Part shown: positions 8,305-17,231 of the stretch, one piece after another
Layout of the letters: every line of letters starts with the position of its first letter
Numbering within the stretch: the first letter of the stretch is position 1
Assembly (NCBI RefSeq): GCF_000009625.1
Contig: NC_002678.2
Coordinates: 2,232,001 to 2,296,000, forward strand
Direction of reading: 5' to 3'
Source: Mesorhizobium japonicum MAFF 303099
GTDB taxonomy: Bacteria > Pseudomonadota > Alphaproteobacteria > Rhizobiales > Rhizobiaceae
Length of the DNA: 64,000 nucleotides
The notes under the pieces: model-generated
Told to the model about the DNA's origin: nothing
The model's input: the letters and a program-made list of their open reading frames with translations, nothing else
Databases searched by the model: none
Position numbers and translations under genes: made by a program

Positions 8305-8330
8305 CCGAGGGTAGCCGGGAGAACAAGACG

Positions 8331-10076
8331 ATGAACGCACGAGAACAAGTCCGCCCTGATGCCGCGGTCGCCGGCGAGGATGTGGAACCAGCCCGCGGCA
8401 TGCCCGACGCGGCCCGCAAATATCAGCCCTATCCGACCGTCGGCCTCACCGACCGTACCTGGCCCAACAAGGTCATCGACAAGGCGCCGATCTGGTGTTC
8501 GGTCGACCTGCGCGACGGCAACCAGGCGCTGATCGACCCGATGGGCCATGAGCGCAAGGCGCGCATGTTCGGCCTGCTGCTCGACATGGGCTTCAAGGAG
8601 ATCGAGATCGGCTTCCCCTCGGCCTCGCAGACCGATTTCGACTTCGCCCGCTGGTGCATCGAGGAAGGCAACGTTCCCGCCGACGTCTCGCTGCAGGTGC
8701 TGGTGCAGTGCCGGCCCGAGCTGATCACGCGCACCTTCGAGGCGCTGAAGGGCGCCACCAACCCGATCGTGCATTTCTACAATTCGACCAGCGAATTGCA
8801 GCGCCGCGTCGTCTTCGAAAAGGATGTCGGCGGCATCAAGCGCATCGCCACTGACGCGGCCAAGATGATCACCGACATGGCGGCCAAGGCCGGCGGCGGC
8901 TATCGCTTCGAATACTCGCCGGAAAGCTTTACCGGCACCGAGCTCGAGGTCGCGCTGGAGATCTGCAACGCCGTCACCGAGATCGTCAGGCCGAAGCCGG
9001 ACAACAAGCTGATCATCAACCTGCCGTCGACGGTCGAGATGTCGACCCCCAACATCTATGCCGACCGCATCGAATGGATGTGCCGCAATCTGGACAACCG
9101 AGAGAACCTGATCATCTCGCTGCATCCCCACAATGACCGCGGCACCGGCATCGCCACCACCGAGCTCGGCTTGATGGCGGGCGCCGACCGCGTCGAAGGC
9201 ACGCTGTTCGGTAATGGCGAGCGCACCGGCAATGTCGACATCGTCACGCTGGCGCTCAACATGTACACGCAAGGCGTCGATCCGGGCATCGATTGCTCCG
9301 ACATCAACCGCATGAAGGACGTCTACGAATACTCGAACCAGCTGAAGATCCCCGAGCGTCACCCCTATGTCGGCGAACTCGTCTACACCGCCTTTTCAGG
9401 CTCCCACCAGGACGCCATCAACAAGGGCATGAAGGCGCTGAAAAAGGCCAATACCAGCCTGTGGGAAGTGCCTTATCTGCCGATCGACCCGGCCGATGTC
9501 GGCCGCAGCTACGAGGCGATCATCCGCATCAACTCGCAATCGGGCAAGGGCGGCATCGCCTATGTGCTGCAGGCCGATTACGGCCTCAATCTGCCGCGCA
9601 ATCTGCAGATCGAATTCAGCCAGGCGATCCAGGCGATCACCGACGCCGAAGGCAAGGAAGTACCGGCCAAGCGCATCCATGAGCGCTTCCTCGAAACCTA
9701 TGTCGACCAGCCGGGCGCGCGCCTGAAGTTCCTTGACCACCACACCTATCCGGACACTGCGGTCAAGGGCCGGCGCGTGATCGAGGCAGTGATCCTCGAC
9801 AAGGGCAAGGAAGTGACCATATCAGGCACCGGGACAGGCCCGATCGACGGCTTCGTCGATGCGCTGTCGCGCCATGTCGGCGTCGAGATGTCGGTGCTCG
9901 ATTATTCCGAGCACTCGATGCAGCGCGGCTCCAATGCGTCGGCCATTTCCTATGTCGAAATGGAATATCCCGGCGGCAAGCTGTTCGGCGCCGGCATCAA
10001 CACCAACATCGTCGCCGCCTCGCTGGAAGCGGTGACGTCGGCTGCCAACCGCATCGTCGGACGCAAGGCGCGGTAG
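8331..10076 (+). CDS. leuA: 2-isopropylmalate synthase
   Basis: LeuA condenses acetyl-CoA with 2-oxoisovalerate in the first committed step of leucine synthesis, in the cytoplasm. The product is 581 residues from the ATG at 8331, which has GGGAG upstream. The length fits the longer LeuA class of about 560-580 residues. The catalytic TIM barrel carries SVDLRDGNQAL near residue 62, the metal-binding LHPHNDRGTG and GNGERTGNVDI. A C-terminal allosteric (LeuA dimer) domain follows from about residue 440, where leucine feedback would act. The 78 in-frame codons upstream are read-through of the leader region and not family sequence. A strong terminator follows at 10090. Confidence 0.95.
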   Translation: MNAREQVRPDAAVAGEDVEPARGMPDAARKYQPYPTVGLTDRTWPNKVIDKAPIWCSVDLRDGNQALIDPMGHERKARMFGLLLDMGFKEIEIGFPSASQTDFDFARWCIEEGNVPADVSLQVLVQCRPELITRTFEALKGATNPIVHFYNSTSELQRRVVFEKDVGGIKRIATDAAKMITDMAAKAGGGYRFEYSPESFTGTELEVALEICNAVTEIVRPKPDNKLIINLPSTVEMSTPNIYADRIEWMCRNLDNRENLIISLHPHNDRGTGIATTELGLMAGADRVEGTLFGNGERTGNVDIVTLALNMYTQGVDPGIDCSDINRMKDVYEYSNQLKIPERHPYVGELVYTAFSGSHQDAINKGMKALKKANTSLWEVPYLPIDPADVGRSYEAIIRINSQSGKGGIAYVLQADYGLNLPRNLQIEFSQAIQAITDAEGKEVPAKRIHERFLETYVDQPGARLKFLDHHTYPDTAVKGRRVIEAVILDKGKEVTISGTGTGPIDGFVDALSRHVGVEMSVLDYSEHSMQRGSNASAISYVEMEYPGGKLFGAGINTNIVAASLEAVTSAANRIVGRKAR

Positions 10077-10089
10077 CATTTGCCGATTA

Positions 10090-10130
10090 GCGCGAGAGAC
10101 CAGAACGGCTCTCGCGCCAGCCATTTTTTT
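10090..10130 (+). terminator. Rho-independent terminator of leuA
   Basis: A perfect 9-bp stem GCGCGAGAG/CTCTCGCGC with a 10-nt loop is followed, after six bases, by a T7 run. It lies 13 bp after the leuA stop. Confidence 0.8.
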
Positions 10131-10324
10131 CAAACCGGAACAAGGCTTTGGCCTTAATGGCTGGCACTGGCGGCGGCGTTCTGTAGCCTGCATCGGCGGC
10201 GCCATTAACCACCGGAAAATAATCCGGTGGGGTACGCGATCGCATAATGGGTCTATACTTGTATGGTGGTGCGAGCCCTATATGATCGCATCTCAACCTG
10301 TGCCGACTTCGAGAGGATCGACAC

Positions 10325-12100
10325 TTGCAGCATGCCACGCCTGCCGCCCCCGCAGTGCGCGAGACATTGGAGCGACTGCTTGCCAGCGAAACGTTCGGAC
10401 GGTCCGAGCGCGCGCGCAAACTGATCCGTTACCTCGTCGAACGCGAGCAGGCCGGCGAAGCCGACAGGCTCAAGGGCTTTTCCATCGCCATGGATGTCTT
10501 CGGCAAGGACGGCGATTTCGATCCGTCGACCGATGCCGTGGTGCGGGTGCAGGCAGGCAGGCTGCGCGAATTGCTGCAGCAGTATTTCGCCAATGAAGGC
10601 ATCGCTGAGCCGGTCCGCATCGCCATTCCACGCGGCGGCTACGTGCCGGCCTATGAGCTCAACGCGATCCGTCTGCCGGAAGTGGCCAAACCCGCCGAGC
10701 AGGCGGCAGCGGCAGCGGCTCCGGCCGAGCACCCCAGTGCCGCCGAGGATGCCGTTGCGCCCGACGCATCGTTGGCGCCGGCGGCGGCACCCGTGCCTTC
10801 GGTGGCGCGCCACCTCCGCTTCTTCTGGATGGCGATCGCCGTGGTCATTGCCATGCTCGGCGTCCTGATCCTGCGCCAGGGCAGCGGCGCGCTGCTGGCC
10901 GGCGGCCATCTGCCGGCCACATTCGAGAGCGCCGGCCTGACCAGCAGCATTGCGCCGTCCCCGGTCAGCGAGGCCCTGCCGCTTGTCTACATCGCCGTCA
11001 AGGCCAGCGGCGCCGACGCCGGCCGCATCGCCGCGTCGTTGCGCGCCGGCCTGAGCGGCTTCGATACGATCGACTTCATCGGCCGCGACACAGTCGACAA
11101 GACCGATCCGGTCAACAACCCCACCAGCTTCATATTCGACATTCTGCCCGGCCCGAACACAGGCGATATTACGATCGAACTGCAAAGCATGGCATCCGGA
11201 CGGGTGCTTCTTTCACGCAATCTCACGCCGGCCGACAGCACTCCTACAGCTATCGAGGACCGCGTTGCCGACATGCTGAGCTCGGCACTTCCCGCCTCGG
11301 GTACGATCTACAACTATATCGAGCAGACGGGCACGCCAAACGGGCTGACCGAATGCTTGCTGCTCAACGACAAATATTATCTCGACCAGAATGCCAGAAC
11401 CCACGAGGCCGCTTATCGCTGCCTCGAGACGTTAGCCAATTCCGGGGCGAAATCCTCGCTCGTCTATTCGGAACTTGCGTCTCTACAGGTTGAGGCGGTC
11501 TCCGATCACTATGTTTATCCGCCCAACGCGACGATCGAAAAGGCCGTCGAGTTTGCCCACCGCGGCGTGCAGATGGGACCGACCAGTCCTTATGCGCATC
11601 GCGCCTATGGCTACGTCAGTTCGCGCCTCGGCAATACGGACGAAGCGATCCGCTGGATGCGCAAGGCCTATGAACTCAATCCCTATGATCTCGGCATGGC
11701 CGCCGCTTACGGCTACGGGCTGATCTTCGCCGGCCGATACGCCGAGGGAACGCCGATTCTTACCCATGCCGCCGAAACCTTCAGCGGCCACTCGACATGG
11801 TGGGACTATGGGCTGTTCGTCGGTGATTTCATGCTGGGCGACATGAACAAGGCCATCGCGGCCAGCATGGCACTGAGAACGACGGCAACGAAATCGCATT
11901 ATCTGGCGGCGCGTCTGATCGGCGCCAAGGCTGCCGGACAGGACAGTCTGGTCACGACGCTGCTGAACGAGCTGAACACCAAGTTCCCGAAATTTGCCGC
12001 CGATCCGCGCTCGACCTTCGTCGAGCGGAAATATCCGGCCGATCTGACCGATCGGCTGGTCCAAGCCCTGCGCGCCGCCGGGCTCGGCAGCGCGAGTTGA
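10325..12100 (+). CDS. Membrane-anchored TPR protein with N-terminal wHTH-like domain
   Basis: This 591-residue protein starts at TTG (10325) with GAGAGGAT upstream; no ATG fits. Residues 1-115 resemble the N-terminal domain often found in rhizobial wHTH/TPR and adenylate-cyclase-like proteins (ETFGRSERARKLIRYLV, VFGKDGDFDPSTDAVVRVQ, PRGGYVPAYE). An Ala/Pro-rich linker (118-160) leads to one membrane helix at about 166-184. The remaining region is extracytoplasmic by the usual topology and ends in tetratricopeptide-like helices (AHRAYGYVSSRLGNTDEAIR, MRKAYELNPYD). CadC-type one-component signalling across the membrane is plausible but inferred. No effector target is evident. Confidence 0.65.
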   Translation: MQHATPAAPAVRETLERLLASETFGRSERARKLIRYLVEREQAGEADRLKGFSIAMDVFGKDGDFDPSTDAVVRVQAGRLRELLQQYFANEGIAEPVRIAIPRGGYVPAYELNAIRLPEVAKPAEQAAAAAAPAEHPSAAEDAVAPDASLAPAAAPVPSVARHLRFFWMAIAVVIAMLGVLILRQGSGALLAGGHLPATFESAGLTSSIAPSPVSEALPLVYIAVKASGADAGRIAASLRAGLSGFDTIDFIGRDTVDKTDPVNNPTSFIFDILPGPNTGDITIELQSMASGRVLLSRNLTPADSTPTAIEDRVADMLSSALPASGTIYNYIEQTGTPNGLTECLLLNDKYYLDQNARTHEAAYRCLETLANSGAKSSLVYSELASLQVEAVSDHYVYPPNATIEKAVEFAHRGVQMGPTSPYAHRAYGYVSSRLGNTDEAIRWMRKAYELNPYDLGMAAAYGYGLIFAGRYAEGTPILTHAAETFSGHSTWWDYGLFVGDFMLGDMNKAIAASMALRTTATKSHYLAARLIGAKAAGQDSLVTTLLNELNTKFPKFAADPRSTFVERKYPADLTDRLVQALRAAGLGSAS

Positions 12101-12134
12101 TGTTCGGCAGGCCGGGACTATTTGGACCATGGAA

Positions 12135-12164
12135 TTGTGCCGTGCTCGCGCGAGCACGGCACAA
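12135..12164. repeat. Perfect 30-bp palindrome in intergenic DNA
   Basis: A 15+15-bp uninterrupted palindrome, TTGTGCCGTGCTCGC followed by its exact reverse complement, lies 35 bp past the TPR gene stop. As RNA it would form a very stable hairpin and could end the transcript, but there is no T-run after it. A dimeric regulator site or a repeat element are alternatives. Confidence 0.7.
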
Positions 12165-12305
12165 CGCCAATCGGGCTGATTTGCCGGCCAAGCCGTTGAA
12201 GGCATGCCCGCGCCCTCGCCTAATCGCGAAAATTTTACTGGTCATCCAGCTGGACAAAGCGCATCCAGCTAGATCAAGGCTTCCCGTAATTCAGCACCCG
12301 CTTTC

Positions 12306-13109
12306 ATGATCTCATCGCTCCATGCTTCCGAACAGGGTGCCGGTTCGAAGACCATCGTCTTGCTGCACGGCTTTGGCGGTTGCTCCGACGTGTGGCGCGA
12401 CGTGATCGCCCCGCTCTCCCCTTCCGCGCGCACCCTTGCCTACGACCTGCCGGGGCATGGCCTGTCGCTGGACTTTCCCGATGCCGGGCCTGCTAAGGTC
12501 GCGGCAAGAGCCGTTCTTGCCGACCTTGCGGCCCGCAGGGTCAAACGCATCCATCTCGTTGGCCATTCGATGGGCGGAGCGGTGGCGACCTTGATGGCGC
12601 TGGCCGAGCCGGAGAAGGTTGCCTCGCTGACGCTTCTGGCGCCCGGCGGCTTCGGCCCGGAGATCAACGGGCCGCTGTTGCGTCGCTATGCCGGCGCACA
12701 GAGCCCGTCCGAGATCCTCGCCTGCCTTGCCGCCATGTCAGGTCCACGGGCGCGACCTTTTGATCACATCGCCGATACGCTCTGCGAAATGCGCAAGCGG
12801 CCCGGACAATCAGAAAAGCTCGTTGAGATCGCCGCCGCCATGACCAGGGACGACCGGCAAGGCGTCATCCCGCGCGAGCAGTTGGATAGGCTGGCCATGC
12901 CGGTGATGGTGGTGTGGGGCAGTGATGACGCGGTGCTGCCCTTCACCCAGGCTGATGACCTGCCGGTGCGCTTTCATGTGCATCATGTGTTGGAGGCCGG
13001 CCATATGCTGATCGAGGAAGCGCCCGATCTGATCGCCAGCATCATCAGGCGCAATATGAACCGTCGCGCCAGGCCCCTTCGCCCCAAACTCGCCGCCGCG
13101 GCCAGTTGA
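12306..13109 (+). CDS. Alpha/beta-fold hydrolase
   Basis: This 267-residue protein has the full alpha/beta-hydrolase set: oxyanion strand IVLLHGFGGCSDVW, nucleophile elbow GHSMGGAVA, acid in VVWGSDDAVLP, and a histidine in VLEAGHMLIEEAP. The layout is close to the acetoin-dehydrogenase E2-like or lipase-type hydrolases. No signal peptide is seen, so it is cytoplasmic. Substrate unknown. It stands alone, with repeats on both sides. Confidence 0.85.
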   Translation: MISSLHASEQGAGSKTIVLLHGFGGCSDVWRDVIAPLSPSARTLAYDLPGHGLSLDFPDAGPAKVAARAVLADLAARRVKRIHLVGHSMGGAVATLMALAEPEKVASLTLLAPGGFGPEINGPLLRRYAGAQSPSEILACLAAMSGPRARPFDHIADTLCEMRKRPGQSEKLVEIAAAMTRDDRQGVIPREQLDRLAMPVMVVWGSDDAVLPFTQADDLPVRFHVHHVLEAGHMLIEEAPDLIASIIRRNMNRRARPLRPKLAAAAS

Positions 13110-13120
13110 GTTGCTTAAGG

Positions 13121-13164
13121 CATGTCGCCCAAAAGTGACCTCGGTTTTGGGAGAATGACATGCA
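13121..13164. repeat. Rhizobiales-type intergenic palindromic repeat
   Basis: GCATGTCGCCCAAAA (13121-13135) is mirrored by TTTTGGG...GACATGC (13146-13164), and a purine-rich AAAAAACAAAAGACC tail and CG-rich block follow. Intergenic palindromes with this arm sequence are widespread in Rhizobiales genomes; I recognise the pattern but have not counted copies. Confidence 0.55.
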
Positions 13165-13312
13165 AAAAACAAAAGACCTGAAGCGCCTCGCGTAACGCGA
13201 CGCGCGTCAGCGCAACATCCCCAGAGCGCCTCGGTCCCCTTGATCTCGCCAGTGCATTTTGCCGGCGTCTGTGTTAACTCCGTGTTAACCAAACCCGCGA
13301 GGCAAGACGCCC

Positions 13313-13927
13313 ATGAAGGACGCAGGCGAAAAGATCGATCCGTCAAGAAAACTGTCCGATGCCATCCGTGATGTGAAGAATGCCTTCGCCGACCGCGACG
13401 ATGTCGTCGTCGACATGCGCGAGGCGCATCGCATGCGCCTCGATCTCCTGGCCGCCGAACTCGCACCCGTCTTTGCCGACGTGCCCGCCGACATGGACAA
13501 TTTCGACTTCGTCGTTTCGGCAGGGCTGCAACCGCGCCTGTGGATCGATGCCGTCAGCCATGTCGCCATGGGGCGCGACCGCCGCACTTACCGCTTCCTC
13601 AAGGACACCCGCATCGGCCGCGTCGTGCTTGCCGAATCGACCGAGATGAAGCCGGTTGCCGATTCCGTGACGCGCTATGTCGCCGAGCGCATCGTCGAGC
13701 GCCAGAGGATGATGGAGGGCGGGGTAGAGCCGGCCGTCGCCGGCATGAGGCGCGTCGAGGTGGCGGAGGCCGAGCCGCCGCTACGGTCGCCGCAACGCAG
13801 CAACGGTTGGTGGGCCTTCCTGTCAGGCCTTGGCCTGGTCGCCGCCGGCGCGCTGGTCGGCCTGGCGGTGTCGGTCGCCCTGTTCTGGGACCGCCTCGTG
13901 GCGATGGTGTTCAGCCTGCGGCCATAG
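13313..13927 (+). CDS. Conserved hypothetical protein with C-terminal membrane anchor
   Basis: This 204-residue protein has a soluble acidic/basic N-terminal region (RKLSDAIRDVKNAFADRDD, FDFVVSAGLQPRLWIDAVSHV) and one membrane helix near residues 168-193 (FLSGLGLVAAGALVGLAVSV), leaving a short tail. No enzyme motif is seen, and I do not recognise a named family. The last 17 bases overlap the 3' end of the convergent metallophosphoesterase gene. It is probably tail-anchored in the inner membrane. Confidence 0.65.
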   Translation: MKDAGEKIDPSRKLSDAIRDVKNAFADRDDVVVDMREAHRMRLDLLAAELAPVFADVPADMDNFDFVVSAGLQPRLWIDAVSHVAMGRDRRTYRFLKDTRIGRVVLAESTEMKPVADSVTRYVAERIVERQRMMEGGVEPAVAGMRRVEVAEAEPPLRSPQRSNGWWAFLSGLGLVAAGALVGLAVSVALFWDRLVAMVFSLRP

Positions 13928-14840
13928 AAGCGCTGGCCTCCACGCCCAGTTCGATGGTCTGCAGATCGGTGGGCGGTATCGCCGGCCCGGTCAGGCCACG
14001 CCGCGTCAGGCGGATGCGCCAATTGCCCTTTTCGCCGTCGATGTCGAACAGATTGTACTGCGCCGCCGGATGCTTGCTGCCCGGCGCCTGGCCGGCGGCG
14101 GCGACACCGACCACCGGAACCTTGGTGCCGCGCAACCCGATCTGGAATAGCGACGGCAGATGCGAATGACCGTGCAGGACGAGTTCCGCACCGTTCTTGC
14201 GAATGACCTTGTGGAAGCGGGCGATACCGAACAGCCGCTTGTGCTGCGAGACGGCGCCGCGCACCGGCGGGTGATGGATCATGATCGCGCGAAACAGGCC
14301 TTGCCCACCGGTGTCGCGCAGGATCTTGCCCAGCCGCTCGGCCTGCCCTTCCATGAAGAAGCCATTGGCCATGAAGGGTGCCGTGGCGCGCGCCGTCGAG
14401 ACGCCGACCAGCGCGACATTGCCGCGCACGCGCAGATACGGGAACGCGTTGCGGTCGACCGGCGTGTTGACGCCGTCGCCGCTCATCCAGGCCGCCCATG
14501 AGCGGCAGACCTTGTCGAAGGCGCCCGGCACATAGGCGTCATGGTTGCCCGGAACCACGGAAACGTCATGCGGCGACCCCAGCGTCTCCAGCCAGTGCTT
14601 GGCCATCTCGATCTCGCCGTCGAGCGCCAGATTGACGAGGTCGCCGGTGACGGCGAGATGGTCGGGGTTTTGCGTCTTGATGTCGGCGGTGATGGCGTCG
14701 ATGACGGCGTCATGCATGTGGCGTCGGCGATTGCGTTGCCAGTTGACGTAGCCGAGCACGCGCTTGGAGGCGAGATCGCGATAGGATACATCGGGGAGCG
14801 GCCCCAGATGGACATCGGAAATATGCGCGAGCCTGAACAT
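13911..14840 (-). CDS. Calcineurin-like metallophosphoesterase
   Basis: From the ATG at 14840 (GAGGGATGG upstream) the product is 309 residues. The dimetal motifs appear in order: D-x-H in ISDVHLG at the start, GDLVN, GNHDAY, HHPP and LHGHSH. These define the calcineurin-like phosphoesterase superfamily, whose members hydrolyse phosphomono- or diesters, including cyclic nucleotides and UDP-diacylglucosamine; the substrate here is unknown. No signal peptide is present. It is divergent from the Nudix gene at 14906. Confidence 0.87.
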   Translation of the reverse strand: MFRLAHISDVHLGPLPDVSYRDLASKRVLGYVNWQRNRRRHMHDAVIDAITADIKTQNPDHLAVTGDLVNLALDGEIEMAKHWLETLGSPHDVSVVPGNHDAYVPGAFDKVCRSWAAWMSGDGVNTPVDRNAFPYLRVRGNVALVGVSTARATAPFMANGFFMEGQAERLGKILRDTGGQGLFRAIMIHHPPVRGAVSQHKRLFGIARFHKVIRKNGAELVLHGHSHLPSLFQIGLRGTKVPVVGVAAAGQAPGSKHPAAQYNLFDIDGEKGNWRIRLTRRGLTGPAIPPTDLQTIELGVEASASMAAG

Positions 14841-14905
14841 CCATCCCTCATAGGCGACCAGCGCCCCGCTTTCCACTCAAGGTTTCCTTACCGGTTTAGC
14901 ACCTG

Positions 14906-15400
14906 ATGGCAAACCCGGAAGACACCTTCCGCCAGACCGGCTGGGCGGGTTTGCGGGCCAGGCTGTTCCATCTCTATTTCGTGCTGCGGCGGCCAATGAC
15001 GCTCGGCGTGCGCGGCCTCGTCCATGACACCGCGACGAATTCCATCTTCCTCATCCGCCACACCTACGTGCCCGGCTGGCAGCTTCCCGGTGGCGGCGTC
15101 GAGGTCGGAGAAACGCTGGCCGAGGCGCTGGAGCGCGAACTCGCCGAGGAAGGCAACATCGCGCTGAGCGCGCCGGCGGTGCTGAAGTCGATGCATTTCA
15201 ACCGCCGCTCCAGCCGGCGTGACCATGTCGGCTTCTACCTGATCGAGCAGTTCAGCCAGACCACACCGAAGCTGCCAGACCATGAGATCGCCGAGGCCGG
15301 TTTCTTCCCGCTGGATCGCTTGCCCAGGGATACGACGCCGGCGACGCTGCGGCGCATTGCCGAGGTTTTTGGGGAGGAGCCCGCGTCGCTCTATTGGTAA
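14906..15400 (+). CDS. Nudix hydrolase
   Basis: This 164-residue protein carries a complete Nudix box, G-x5-E-x7-R-E-x2-E-E-x-G, within GGGVEVGETLAEALERELAE and the following EG. The N-terminal helix (LRARLFHLYFVLRRPMTLG) and the motif LIRHTYVPGWQLP are common in the NUDIX branch annotated as ADP-ribose or NTP pyrophosphohydrolases. It would cleave nucleoside diphosphate derivatives in the cytoplasm; the exact substrate is not readable. Confidence 0.87.
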   Translation: MANPEDTFRQTGWAGLRARLFHLYFVLRRPMTLGVRGLVHDTATNSIFLIRHTYVPGWQLPGGGVEVGETLAEALERELAEEGNIALSAPAVLKSMHFNRRSSRRDHVGFYLIEQFSQTTPKLPDHEIAEAGFFPLDRLPRDTTPATLRRIAEVFGEEPASLYW

Positions 15401-15465
15401 GCTCGCCTTGGCTGTTAAGAAAATTCCGGGCTATATTGATCAGGAAAATACACGGGGGCGATTCC

Positions 15466-15945
15466 ATGGATTTCGAACAAGTAAAATCAGTGAGCGTTTG
15501 GCCCTATGTCGGCTTTTATAGTCTGATGATGGTAGGCTTGACCGTTGTGTTCATGGGCGTAGCGATGATGTTTCCGTCGCTACCGGACAGCTTCGGCCAT
15601 GCAAGCGGCTTCGCCATCACGTTCGGGTCGACCTCTTTCGCCTCCTACAAATTCATCAACAGGAACCTTCGGCTTTTCAATCGAGACGAATATTGGAAGA
15701 TAACGCTTTTTTCGTCTCTGGCCTCGTGCCTGCTTTCACTGATGCTCGTCGGCCTTGCTGTTGCGGGCGGCGCCATGCCGGGAAGCGATACCTTGCCTGC
15801 GCTCGCCTGGGTTTTCGTCCTGCTGTTTGGCGGGCTTATCGTCTTTGCGATCAACGCCTGGGGCTATTCCAGCCGAATGGGCAAGAATTTCCTGAAAGCC
15901 GAGCTTGCCAGACAGGCTCGCATCAACACGGAAACCTTCCGATAA
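15466..15945 (+). CDS. Small four-helix membrane protein, ABZJ_00895-like
   Basis: This 159-residue protein starts at the ATG at 15466 with GGGGG upstream; the upstream in-frame extension has no support. It has four hydrophobic segments (near 12-35, 43-60, 75-100 and 112-134), the motif ASYKFINRNLRLFNRDEYW between segments 2 and 3, and a charged tail. Proteins of this shape are annotated as the ABZJ_00895 family, with no known function. It ends 30 bp before the convergent quinone reductase gene. Confidence 0.65.
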   Translation: MDFEQVKSVSVWPYVGFYSLMMVGLTVVFMGVAMMFPSLPDSFGHASGFAITFGSTSFASYKFINRNLRLFNRDEYWKITLFSSLASCLLSLMLVGLAVAGGAMPGSDTLPALAWVFVLLFGGLIVFAINAWGYSSRMGKNFLKAELARQARINTETFR

Positions 15946-15975
15946 CGACCGTGCCCGCTGCGGGGATTGCAGATC

Positions 15976-16959
15976 TCAGATGGCGAACCTTGCCCGGTCA
16001 TGCGGCGCGCCATAGTCCAGTTCCGGCCCGACCGGCACGATCCGTGTCGGATTGATCGTTTCGTGGCTGCCGTAGTAGTGCGCCTTGATGTGATGCAGGT
16101 TCACGGTCGCCGCGACACCAGGCAGCTGATAGAGGTCGCGCAAATAGTTCGACAGGTTGGGATAGTCGGCGATGCGCCGCAGATTGCATTTGAAATGGCC
16201 GACATAGACCGGATCGAAGCGCACCAGCGTGGTGAACAGCCGCCAGTCGGCCTCGGTGATGCGGTCGCTGACGAGATAGCGCTGTTTTGACAGCCGCTCC
16301 TCCAGCCTATCCAGAGCCGCGAACAATTCGCCGAACGCCTCCTCATAGGCACGCTGGGTGGTGGCGAAGCCGGCGCGGTAGACGCCGTTGTTGACCGTGG
16401 GATAGACCAGCGCGTTGACGCGGTCGATCTCATTGCGCAGGTCCTCGGGATAGAAATCGAGGCTTGCATCGCCCCATGCGTCGAACGCCGAATTGAGCAT
16501 CCGGATGATCTCGGAAGACTCGTTGGAGACGATAGTCTGTTCCTTCTTGTCCCAAAGCACCGGCACGGTCACCCGGCCGGAATAGGCGGGATCGGCCTTG
16601 GAATAGATCTGGTGCAGGAAATCGAGACCGTAAAGCGTGTCGCCCGTGGCGCCGTCCTCGGCCAGGAATGTCCAGCCGTTGGGACCCATGAAATGATGCA
16701 CGATCGAGACGGAGATGATGCCTTCGAGCCTCTTCAGCGCGCGAAAAATCAGCGTCCGGTGCGCCCACGGACAGGCGAGCGAGACATAGAGATGGTAGCG
16801 CCCCGGCTCGGCCTTGAAGCCGCGCGTCCGGCCTTCGGCCGGCGCCCCGTCGACGGTGATCCAGTCACGCCATTGCGACTGCGTCCTGACGAACCTGCCG
16901 CCATTGTCCGCCGTGTCATACCAGCGATCCTGCCACCTGCCCTCGACCAGCAATCCCAT
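15976..16959 (-). CDS. Glutathionyl-hydroquinone reductase (YqjG/PcpF type)
   Basis: From the ATG at 16959 (AAGGAGA upstream) the product is 327 residues, the usual length of the Xi-class glutathione transferases. The thioredoxin-fold N-terminal domain has the catalytic cysteine at 63 in LACPWAHRTL, and the family motifs HHFMGPNGW, SNESSEIIRMLN and DWRLFTTLVRFDPVY are present. These enzymes reduce glutathionyl-hydroquinones to hydroquinones with GSH in the cytoplasm. The gene is monocistronic. Confidence 0.9.
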   Translation of the reverse strand: MGLLVEGRWQDRWYDTADNGGRFVRTQSQWRDWITVDGAPAEGRTRGFKAEPGRYHLYVSLACPWAHRTLIFRALKRLEGIISVSIVHHFMGPNGWTFLAEDGATGDTLYGLDFLHQIYSKADPAYSGRVTVPVLWDKKEQTIVSNESSEIIRMLNSAFDAWGDASLDFYPEDLRNEIDRVNALVYPTVNNGVYRAGFATTQRAYEEAFGELFAALDRLEERLSKQRYLVSDRITEADWRLFTTLVRFDPVYVGHFKCNLRRIADYPNLSNYLRDLYQLPGVAATVNLHHIKAHYYGSHETINPTRIVPVGPELDYGAPHDRARFAI

Positions 16960-17231
16960 GCGAATCTCCTTGCGTCCTGCCGCATTATCTAGGCGTAAGG
17001 TTGCCCCGTCGAAGAGGTCAGGTGCTGAACAGACCGTCACTTGACGGAGACGGCGACACATCAGGCCAATTGCGGCGGCCGAAAATTGATGCTAGCGGAC
17101 ACTCCGCATGTTGGACTTTGCTTTGATCCGGTTTGACCGACGACGAAAGGGCGCCCGCGCTTGATGAAGCGCTGACTGGCGAACGCTGCCGTTTGCAGCA
17201 ACCTTTCCTCCTCTACCGGAACGCAAAGACC

